From Geobacter sp. UBA698 (lineage in GTDB: Bacteria; Desulfobacterota; Desulfuromonadia; Geobacterales; Pseudopelobacteraceae), in contig DBMM01000028.1 of the NCBI GenBank assembly GCA_002298925.1, positions 1,395 to 65,394 of the forward strand: DNA of 64,000 bases, read 5' to 3'. Both the position numbers and the translations under genes were made by a program. This document shows, piece after piece, positions 23,710-30,799 of the stretch (the stretch's first letter is position 1; each line of letters starts with the position of its first letter). Below the pieces are notes generated by a model. That model searched no databases. It was not told where the DNA came from and worked only from the letters and a program-made list of their open reading frames with translations.

Positions 23710-26184
23710 ATGAATCTGCGTAATTTGTGTCTCGCATCACTCGCAGCGGCCACCTTGGCCGGGTGCAGCAGCGGAGGAGGCGGTGGGACCGCCGGAACAG
23801 CCGAAACAGCCGGATCGACCGGTGTGGCGGCAGCGGTTACGGCGGGATCCAGCTCGGTTGTCGCCGACAAGGTCAGCATTATCGATACCAGCAGCAATAG
23901 TGCCGGCAAGGCAGTGGCAATGGCCGCATCCCAGTTTGCTTCCACAGCCGACTGGAACAAGGACAAGTCTTCCACTTACATCAATGACCGTGCGACCGGC
24001 GCCTTCAACAATGTCAACGAAATTCTCTGCATGATGTCCCAGACCGGTTATGTCGCCATGGCCGCCTCAAGCGAAGCGGCTGCCGTTCCCTACAAAGCGC
24101 TGGTCAACAAGAACCTCTGCAAGGGGAACGACAGCACCAGCAACGCCAGCCAGAGCCAGCAAGGCGATACTTCGGCCTCCTCAGCTCCGGACTATACCAC
24201 CTGGACGGTCAAATCATTCCTGAATGCCTCGAAACAGCTGGAAGCCCACATCTGGATCTTCGAGAAAAAGAGTAGCGACCCCCAGTCCCAGGGGCCGGAC
24301 GCCTTCGATAAGATCATCACCGCCAAGCTTGTGGTTACCAGCACCAAGGATGAGGTGCCACCCAACGGTGTCTTCAGGATCGACTTCAAGGGCTATCAGG
24401 CCACTGCAGCCGGACAGCCCGATACGAACAAGCCGGTTTTCGCCGGCCTGCTGGAGAGCAAGATCAATGCAAGTACCGGCAAGCCTGAGATACGATTCGC
24501 CGATGCCGAAATCAGCGGCAAGTTCAGCGAGGCAGCCACGGTGATCAAGACCAGCGACACCACCGGCTACGGAAAGGTATCGGAAAGTGACTCGTTCAAT
24601 GGCGGCAGCGCCAGAACCTTCACAGCCGATTTCGGCTTTGACGCCAACTTCTTCCGCCGCAGAACCGATGACAACGGCACGACCAAGGACCTCTGCTTCG
24701 ACCGCGCAAAATTCGAAACCTCCACCTGGCGTTATGGCCTTTACAGTGATGCCGAAGGCAGCCGTTATGTGAAGAATTCCGGAATTCCCTTCAACACCGC
24801 GGCAGACGGCAGCGGCATGTATGGCTGGGCCGGATACTACGGCGTCTGGGCGCCTGACAACAGCAAGATCACGGACGGCATGTCGCTCTACAGCAAGGAC
24901 CCGGCCACCAACAGCAGCGTGACCTACACCCTCAACCTCTTCAAAGGCAAACTGAAGAAACATAGCCAGCACACCACTACCCTGGGGGCTATCCAGAACA
25001 TACCGCTCGAGGGGTACATGGAAGGATCGATGCAGTACCGCGTTATCTGGGATGGCACCAAACTGGCGAAAACGGCTTCGGCCCTCCAGAGCATGGGCGG
25101 ACCGCCGGTCTGGACACAACTTAACCCGGCGGTTGAGCTCTCATACGGCAACATGCAGTTTGGCGGCGACCTGAATTTCTGGTCTCAAGCACTGGGCGGA
25201 CAAGTCCGGATACCGCTCCAGAATTGCAGCTTTGCACAGGGTGGGGCCAGTTGCTCTGCACCGACCGGCAGTAGCAACGTGATTTTCTACACTGAGGACG
25301 CTGTCTATCCCGGAGATTCTGTGCCGGCCACCCTGACCTGCTTCAATAATTGTCCCCAGGCGCCTACCACTGCCGGCATGGACCCCACCTCCCCCACCAC
25401 CATGACCTATGCCGATAATTACAGTCCCGGTTTTGCCGGTCATACCTACACGTTTGCCAGCTCGGTTCTCAAGGACAGCGGCAACGCCGGCAACCCTGTC
25501 CTGCTGACGACTGCACCGACCAACCAATCCTGGGGCTTCAACAGCGGTCCATTGGTTGATATGGCTTCCTACGGAGCACAACTCGACTGCGGCAACAACT
25601 CCGGCCAAGTATGCGGCTGGAAAGCCTGGTCCGTGCCGGAGTTCTACACCTGGGAAACCGGCCCCAACAACTGGAACCAGCTGACAGTGGTAAAAAACGG
25701 TACGGCGGTCGTCAAATTCGATCCTCCTGCCCGGGTCACCTATGTACACAAACAGAGCGACCCCACCGCACCCGATTACAAGTACAACAATGTCTCCTTC
25801 TTCATGGATTACAACGGCTTCGGTCAGTTGAACGGCATCCCCGGCAAGTGCTTTGATCCCATTACCGGTACCGAGACGTTAGATTGCAGCGGTAACAAGC
25901 GTTGGGTTCCGGAGTTCACCATCCCCAGCGGCAGCACGGTAAGCGAGGGCAGCGCTACCTATTATGTCAAGGCGCTCGAATCAGAGCAGCGCATGAAGCC
26001 GGTCTCGAACGGTTGTACGGCCACTCTGCCTGCTACAGCGCTGACCCTGCCATCAGTCAGCGAGGCCGTCGACCCCGGGCTGGGTGCAGTTCCGTCTGCT
26101 TCCGAAGTGAAATATATCGGTGGCGTCAAGCAGGGCGCCAAAACAACTCCAAAGACCCTCAGTTCTTGGCTTCTAGGTTTCTGA
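23710..26184 (+). CDS. Large outer-surface lipoprotein, function unknown
   Basis: 824 residues. The N-terminus has a lipoprotein signal peptide with lipobox LAGC (cysteine 19) followed by a flexible Ser/Gly-rich linker, so the protein is probably lipid-anchored. The mature part is rich in Ser, Thr, Asn and aromatic residues and has scattered Cys pairs (for example CFNNCPQAP and CGNNSGQVCGW), as in secreted proteins. No enzymatic motif is recognised. GGGAGGA lies upstream of the ATG, and a strong terminator follows, so it is probably monocistronic. Confidence 0.75.
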   Translation: MNLRNLCLASLAAATLAGCSSGGGGGTAGTAETAGSTGVAAAVTAGSSSVVADKVSIIDTSSNSAGKAVAMAASQFASTADWNKDKSSTYINDRATGAFNNVNEILCMMSQTGYVAMAASSEAAAVPYKALVNKNLCKGNDSTSNASQSQQGDTSASSAPDYTTWTVKSFLNASKQLEAHIWIFEKKSSDPQSQGPDAFDKIITAKLVVTSTKDEVPPNGVFRIDFKGYQATAAGQPDTNKPVFAGLLESKINASTGKPEIRFADAEISGKFSEAATVIKTSDTTGYGKVSESDSFNGGSARTFTADFGFDANFFRRRTDDNGTTKDLCFDRAKFETSTWRYGLYSDAEGSRYVKNSGIPFNTAADGSGMYGWAGYYGVWAPDNSKITDGMSLYSKDPATNSSVTYTLNLFKGKLKKHSQHTTTLGAIQNIPLEGYMEGSMQYRVIWDGTKLAKTASALQSMGGPPVWTQLNPAVELSYGNMQFGGDLNFWSQALGGQVRIPLQNCSFAQGGASCSAPTGSSNVIFYTEDAVYPGDSVPATLTCFNNCPQAPTTAGMDPTSPTTMTYADNYSPGFAGHTYTFASSVLKDSGNAGNPVLLTTAPTNQSWGFNSGPLVDMASYGAQLDCGNNSGQVCGWKAWSVPEFYTWETGPNNWNQLTVVKNGTAVVKFDPPARVTYVHKQSDPTAPDYKYNNVSFFMDYNGFGQLNGIPGKCFDPITGTETLDCSGNKRWVPEFTIPSGSTVSEGSATYYVKALESEQRMKPVSNGCTATLPATALTLPSVSEAVDPGLGAVPSASEVKYIGGVKQGAKTTPKTLSSWLLGF

Positions 26185-26215
26185 GGCCAGCACATTTGCA
26201 ATGTTATGCGAATCC

Positions 26216-26241
26216 ACGGGGCCCTCGGGCCCCGTTTTTTT
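26216..26241 (+). terminator. Rho-independent terminator after the lipoprotein gene
   Basis: CGGGGCC-CTCG-GGCCCCG forms a 7-bp GC-only stem followed by seven T residues. It lies about 30 bases after the lipoprotein stop and isolates the regulator gene downstream. Confidence 0.85.
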
Positions 26242-26254
26242 GTGTTTACCGACA

Positions 26255-26272
26255 TGTGCCATCCGTGGCACA
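26255..26272. promoter_or_regulatory. Palindrome TGTGCCA-N4-TGGCACA upstream of the Fe-hydrogenase-like regulator
   Basis: TGTGCCATCCGTGGCACA is a perfect inverted repeat with 7-bp arms, 62 bases before the regulator ATG at 26334. The same 18-bp framework, TGTGCCA-N6-GCACA, occurs at 28750-28767 ahead of a -24/-12 promoter. The pair is most simply explained as binding sites of the regulator, with this copy used for autoregulation (inference). Confidence 0.6.
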
Positions 26273-26333
26273 ATACACCAACACGAAATAAGTGAACTAC
26301 CTATATCAGCAGGTATTCTGCTGCAGGGGCAAA

Positions 26334-28595
26334 ATGGAACCGATCACCACCTACAAAGAACGCTGTCGCCGCTGTTATTCCTGTGTCCGCACCTGCCCGG
26401 TCAAGGCCATCAAGGTCGACCAGGGCTTTGCCCAGATCATCTACGACCGCTGCATCGGCTGCGGCAAGTGCCTGGCCTGCCCCCAGAACGCCAAGGTCGT
26501 GGTGGACAGGATGGTCAGGACCCAGGAGCTGCTGGCTTCGGGCGCCCCGGTGGTGGCGGTGCTGGGCTGCTCTTTCCCGGCCTACTTCCACAGCATCACC
26601 CCCGGCCAGCTGGTGTCCGGCCTGAAGAGCCTCGGCTTCCTCGAAGTCCATGAAGGCGCCTACGGAGCCCGCATAATCTCCGGTGGCTACCAGGAGGCGC
26701 TGACTAAATCCAGACAAGCACTGATCTCGTCCCATTGCCCGACCGTGGTCGATCTGATCGAACGACACTTTCCCAAACTGCTGCCCAACCTGGTCGGCGT
26801 GGTTTCGCCGATGATCGCCATGGGGCGTTTTATCAAAGGAGTGCTGGGCCAGGAAACCAAGGTGGTCTATGTCAGCAGCTGCATCGCCGCCAAGTTCGAG
26901 GTACAGTCCGCTGAATCAGCCGGGGCCATCGACGTTGTGCTGACCTACCAGGAGATCGAAAAACTCTTCAAAAGCCGCGGCATTAATCCGGCCGCGCAGA
27001 GCGAGGCAAACTTCGACGGCATCAGCCCCGGCGTGGGTCGACTCTTTTCGCTGACCGGTGGCGCCATGAAGGTCTTCGGAATCGAAGCCGACTTTCTGGA
27101 TACGGATGTCATCTCCGCCGAGGGGGAGTCCCACACCATCGACATCATCCGCGATCTCGCCGCGGGCACCATAGCGCCGGCCTACGTCGATCTGCGCTTC
27201 TGTGACGGCGGCTGTGTCGACGGCCCGGCCCGCGACCGCCAGCTGAACCACTTCTTCAAGCGCAAGCTGATCGTCGGCCACAACAAGAAAACCGACTCCT
27301 GCGAACCGGCGCGCCACTACCGTTCCACAGCGCTGCTGCCCGATCTGGAGCGAGCCTATGCCGACCGGTCGCTCAAGCTGCCCAGCCCGGGCAAGGATGA
27401 CGTCAAGCGCATCCTGCACTCAACCAATAAATTCACCCAAGGTGACGAGCTCAACTGTCGCGCCTGCGGCTACAACACCTGCCGGGAACATGCCGTGGCC
27501 GTCAGCCAGGGACTGGCCGATATCGAGATGTGCCTGCCCCACAACATGCAGCAGATCGAGGAGGACCGCGGACGCCTGATGCAGCGCTACGAGCTCGTCC
27601 GGCGCGAACTGGACCGACAGATGGGCGATGACCCCATTGTCGGGGATGATCCCGGCATCCAGGAAGTGCTCGAATTGATCCGCCAGGTTGGACCAACGCC
27701 GACCACGGTCCTGATCAGAGGAGAAACCGGAACCGGCAAAGAGCTCACGGCGCGTGCCATCCAGCGCCTCAGCCTGCGCAACGACAAACCGCTGGTGACG
27801 GTCAACTGCACCACCATAACCGATTCACTGCTGGAAAGTGAGCTGTTCGGCCATAAAAAGGGGTCTTTCACCGGGGCGGTAGCCGACAAGAAAGGGCTCT
27901 TCGAGGCGGCCGACGGCGGCACGATTTTCATGGACGAGATCGGTGATATCACCCCGAAACTGCAGGCCGAGCTCCTGCGTCTGCTGGACCTGGGCGAGGT
28001 ACGTCCGGTGGGTGGCACCAAGGCTAAAAAGGTGGATGTGCGCCTGATTGCGGCCACCAACCGGGACCTGGAACTGGGCATCCGCGAGGGATGGTTTCGC
28101 GAGGACCTTTATTACCGTCTGAATGTTTTCAATATCGTCCTGCCGCCACTCAGGGAACGGCTGGACTCCATCCCGCTCCTGGCCCAGCACTTCCTGGAAA
28201 AGGCCCGCAAAAAGCTGAACAAGAACATCGTCGGCATCGAGGAACGGGCGGTCAAGGCCATGCAGCAGTACGGCTGGCCCGGCAATATCCGCGAGATGCA
28301 GAACATCATCGAGAGGTCATCGGTACTGGCCAAAGACGGTATCATCAGACTCGAAAACCTGCCGACGATCTTTGCCAGCACCTACGAACGCTGCGTAGAC
28401 AATGAAGTGGGTCGTCGCCGGGTTTCATTCAAGGCCGAGCGGGAGCTGCATGTCAGCCGGACAGAAAAGAACATCATCGCACGCTATCTTGAGGAAACCG
28501 GCGGCAACGTGGCCAAGGCAGCCCGCCTGGCCAATATCCCCCGCCGCAGCTTTTACCGGCTGCTCGGCAAGTACGGCATCGAGGTGGCGCGCTAG
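26334..28595 (+). CDS. Fe-hydrogenase-like sensor fused to sigma54 activator (AAA+) and Fis-type HTH
   Basis: 753 residues from ATG 26334 (AGGGGC upstream; GTG 26292 would add 14). Two [4Fe-4S] motifs lie at C11-C21 and C40-C49. An [FeFe]-hydrogenase-like domain follows, with SSHCP (C135), SSCIAAKFE (C183, E189) and FCDGGC (C290, C294). The four H-cluster cysteines are thus kept, but the proton-transfer cysteine of TSCCP is His134, which suggests sensing and not turnover. A further Cys motif (C375-C400) precedes the sigma54 AAA+ domain: Walker A GETGTGKE, GSFTGA loop, DEIGDI. A Fis-like HTH ends the protein. Probably senses H2 or redox state and activates sigma54 promoters. Confidence 0.9.
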   Translation: MEPITTYKERCRRCYSCVRTCPVKAIKVDQGFAQIIYDRCIGCGKCLACPQNAKVVVDRMVRTQELLASGAPVVAVLGCSFPAYFHSITPGQLVSGLKSLGFLEVHEGAYGARIISGGYQEALTKSRQALISSHCPTVVDLIERHFPKLLPNLVGVVSPMIAMGRFIKGVLGQETKVVYVSSCIAAKFEVQSAESAGAIDVVLTYQEIEKLFKSRGINPAAQSEANFDGISPGVGRLFSLTGGAMKVFGIEADFLDTDVISAEGESHTIDIIRDLAAGTIAPAYVDLRFCDGGCVDGPARDRQLNHFFKRKLIVGHNKKTDSCEPARHYRSTALLPDLERAYADRSLKLPSPGKDDVKRILHSTNKFTQGDELNCRACGYNTCREHAVAVSQGLADIEMCLPHNMQQIEEDRGRLMQRYELVRRELDRQMGDDPIVGDDPGIQEVLELIRQVGPTPTTVLIRGETGTGKELTARAIQRLSLRNDKPLVTVNCTTITDSLLESELFGHKKGSFTGAVADKKGLFEAADGGTIFMDEIGDITPKLQAELLRLLDLGEVRPVGGTKAKKVDVRLIAATNRDLELGIREGWFREDLYYRLNVFNIVLPPLRERLDSIPLLAQHFLEKARKKLNKNIVGIEERAVKAMQQYGWPGNIREMQNIIERSSVLAKDGIIRLENLPTIFASTYERCVDNEVGRRRVSFKAERELHVSRTEKNIIARYLEETGGNVAKAARLANIPRRSFYRLLGKYGIEVAR

Positions 28596-28748
28596 CGGGT
28601 TGCCGGAAAACTGCCGCAGCAAGCCGCCTGAGTCGCTCCATGACAGCGGCAGCGCCAATCCCGACATATCCGACTCACCACAACACCTAACACCTCAAAA
28701 TTTCACGGTTTTATTCAAGTGACGGATTGTGTATACTTTTGGCCAACA

Positions 28749-28768
28749 GTGTGCCAATTTGAGCACAC
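28749..28768. promoter_or_regulatory. Upstream activator site GTGTGC-N8-GCACAC
   Basis: GTGTGC (28749-28754) and GCACAC (28763-28768) are perfect inverted 6-mers with an 8-base spacer. The core TGTGCCA-N6-GCACA repeats the palindrome at 26255-26272. It lies about 85 bases upstream of the -24 element, a normal enhancer distance for sigma54 activators. The activator encoded directly upstream is the obvious candidate. Confidence 0.65.
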
Positions 28769-28851
28769 ATTTTCCGCACCCCCAACAAGATTAACATGAT
28801 CTCATTTTGCAACATACCGGAATAGCACGATAATTTATTTTTTTACGAACT

Positions 28852-28867
28852 TGGCACGGAAATGGCT
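28852..28867 (+). promoter_or_regulatory. Sigma54 (-24/-12) promoter
   Basis: TGGCAC-GGAAA-TGGCT has GG (28853-28854) and GC (28865-28866) exactly 10 bases apart, matching the sigma54 consensus TGGCAC-N5-TTGCW except for one base of the -12 element. Transcription would start near 28879, about 60 bases before the ATG of the ribbon-helix-helix gene. Confidence 0.75.
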
Positions 28868-28938
28868 TTGTATACGTCATCAACGTTCACACACGAACCG
28901 TCTGACAAAATACAAAACCATTACGGGAGGAAGAAATC

Positions 28939-29124
28939 ATGGGTAAAATGAGAGAGAATCCGAGGTACAATGTCATTTCGATGAGGATCAGCGACGAGGA
29001 GCGCGAGCACCTCGAAAACATCATGGAAAGAACGCAGCTGAGCATCTCCGATATCATGCGCGAGGCCATGGAGTACTTTGCAGCCAACTACGAACAGATT
29101 GAACAGCACAGCAAGGCGGCCTGA
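28939..29124 (+). CDS. CopG-like ribbon-helix-helix protein
   Basis: 61 residues. YNVISMRISDEEREHLENIM followed by SISDIMREAMEYF is a ribbon-helix-helix fold, normally a DNA-binding dimer. A GGGAGGAAG ribosome-binding site lies just upstream. It has no toxin partner next to it and is followed by a terminator, so it looks like a stand-alone regulator driven by a sigma54 promoter. Its targets are unknown. Confidence 0.8.
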   Translation: MGKMRENPRYNVISMRISDEEREHLENIMERTQLSISDIMREAMEYFAANYEQIEQHSKAA

Positions 29125-29152
29125 TCGACGCCTTTTTGATACATCACGCAGC

Positions 29153-29190
29153 AAAAAAGGCGGGGGGATAATTCCCCTCGCCTTTCATTT
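29153..29190. terminator. Bidirectional terminator
   Basis: AAAGGCG-G-GGGGA and TCCCC-T-CGCCTTT form a stem with one G-T pair and a TAAT loop. An A-run precedes it and T-rich sequence follows, so it can serve both the RHH gene and the convergent rng gene. Confidence 0.7.
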
Positions 29191-29226
29191 TTCCGACAGT
29201 AGCAACTGGTTACAGCCGGCCAGCCT

Positions 29227-30750
29227 TCAGTTGATCAGAATCTCGAACTGTTCCTGATGAAAACCGGGCTTGGCCCGGACAGTAATGCGTTTCTTGAACT
29301 TCTTTTCCAGCTCCTCCAGCCCGCGGCGCTCCTCGTCGTATAGCAGGTCCGCAACCTGCGGATGCACTGACACCATGGCCTTGGTGCCGCGGATGTCCAG
29401 CATCTCCCGGCGCAGTTCCCGAAAAATTTCGTGACAGACCGTGGTCTTGGACTTGATGTAGCCGCGCCCCTCGCAATAGGGACAGGGTTCGCACATCATG
29501 CGGCCGATGCTCTCCCGCACCCGCTTGCGGGTCATCTCAACCAGACCCAGCTCCGATATCTTCAGTATATTGGTCTTGGATTTATCACTCTTGAGAGCTT
29601 CGTCCAGGGCGCCGAAGACCTTTTCGCGGTTGACCTCTTTTTCCATGTCGATGAAGTCGATGATGATGATGCCGCCGATATTGCGCAGACGCAGCTGATA
29701 GGCGATCTCCTTGACCGCTTCCAGGTTGGTTTTGAGGATGGTATCCTCCAGGTTGTGCTTGCCCACGAAACGGCCGGTATTGACATCGATGGCGGTCAGC
29801 GCCTCGGTCTGCTCGATGATGATATAACCGCCGGACTTGAGCCACACCTTGCGTCCCAGGGCGCGGCTGATCTCCACCTCCAGGCCGAAATGATCAAAGA
29901 TCGGCTCCTCCTCGTCGTACAGTTCGATGGAGTACTTCATCTTGGGCATGAAAGTGGTGATGAACTGCACGATACGGTCATGGTCCGGCTTGGAATCCAC
30001 GATGATCTTGTCAACCTGCTCGGTGACGATATCCCGTACCACCTTCTGGATCACATCCAGGTCGGAGTGGATCAGGGAAGGCACTGAGGCCTTTTCCTTG
30101 CGCTTGGCGATTTCACCCCACAGAGTGGAAAGGTACTGCATGTCCGAAAGCAGGTCTTCTTCGCTTTTCCCTTCGGAAACGGTACGGACGATGTAGCCGG
30201 AGCCGGGCTGCTTGAGGCGTTCAACCGCTTCCCGCAGACGTTCGCGCTCCGCTTCGTCCTCGATACGGCGGGAGATGCCGACGTGATCCACGGTCGGCAT
30301 ATACACCAGATGGCGACCCGGCAGGGAGATATGGGAGGTGATCCGGGCGCCCTTGGTGCCGATCGGCTCCTTGGAGATCTGCACCAGCAGCTCCTGCCCC
30401 TCCTGGAGCAGCTCCTCAATGGGGTGCAGCGGCTTGAAATCGGGATGGCTGGCCGGCTGCTGCTCGCCGTTGGGCTCGTGCTCCTTCTTGCCGTCGTACA
30501 GCAGCGACTCGTACTCTTCCAGGGCGTCGAACACGTCGGCCACATACAGAAAAGCGGCCTTCTCAAGGCCGATGTCCACGAAGGCGGCCTGCATGCCGGG
30601 CAACACCCGAATGACGCGCCCCTTGTAAATGTTGCCGACAATGCCCTTTTCCCGGGTCCGCTCGATATACAACTCGGCGATTGTGCCGTTCTCGATCAAC
30701 GCGATGCGCGTTTCATGAGAAGTGGCGTTGATAACCAGTTCTGTGCCCAT
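29227..30750 (-). CDS. rng: Ribonuclease G (RNase E/G family)
   Basis: 507 residues. The S1-like domain (about 36-120, with GNIYKGRVIRVLPGMQAAFV) and the catalytic RNase E/G domain are complete. The metal-binding aspartates lie in TAIDVNTGRF and IIIDFIDME, and the Zn-link cysteines in CEPCPYCEGRG. There is no long C-terminal degradosome scaffold, so RNase G is the better name. It follows the radical-SAM/DUF2344 gene, a widespread arrangement, with 49 bases between. Confidence 0.93.
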   Translation of the reverse strand: MGTELVINATSHETRIALIENGTIAELYIERTREKGIVGNIYKGRVIRVLPGMQAAFVDIGLEKAAFLYVADVFDALEEYESLLYDGKKEHEPNGEQQPASHPDFKPLHPIEELLQEGQELLVQISKEPIGTKGARITSHISLPGRHLVYMPTVDHVGISRRIEDEAERERLREAVERLKQPGSGYIVRTVSEGKSEEDLLSDMQYLSTLWGEIAKRKEKASVPSLIHSDLDVIQKVVRDIVTEQVDKIIVDSKPDHDRIVQFITTFMPKMKYSIELYDEEEPIFDHFGLEVEISRALGRKVWLKSGGYIIIEQTEALTAIDVNTGRFVGKHNLEDTILKTNLEAVKEIAYQLRLRNIGGIIIIDFIDMEKEVNREKVFGALDEALKSDKSKTNILKISELGLVEMTRKRVRESIGRMMCEPCPYCEGRGYIKSKTTVCHEIFRELRREMLDIRGTKAMVSVHPQVADLLYDEERRGLEELEKKFKKRITVRAKPGFHQEQFEILIN

Positions 30751-30799
30751 GCTATAAACCCCTGTATCTGAAGTAAATCTGGAAAATTGAAAATTATTG

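Larger units (their letters stand above)
28596..28938. other. Regulatory region between the regulator and the RHH gene
   Basis: 343 bases without a gene, AT-rich from about 28700. It holds a TGTGC-N8-GCACA site (28750-28767) and a sigma54 -24/-12 promoter (28852-28867), listed separately. No terminator is evident after the regulator gene, so some read-through is possible. Confidence 0.6.

Noticed and set aside
26183..26203. Possible -24/-12 promoter for the Fe-hydrogenase-like regulator (GGCCAGCACATTTGCA)
   Set aside because: The spacing is 11 instead of 10 bases, and a strong terminator lies between it and the gene.
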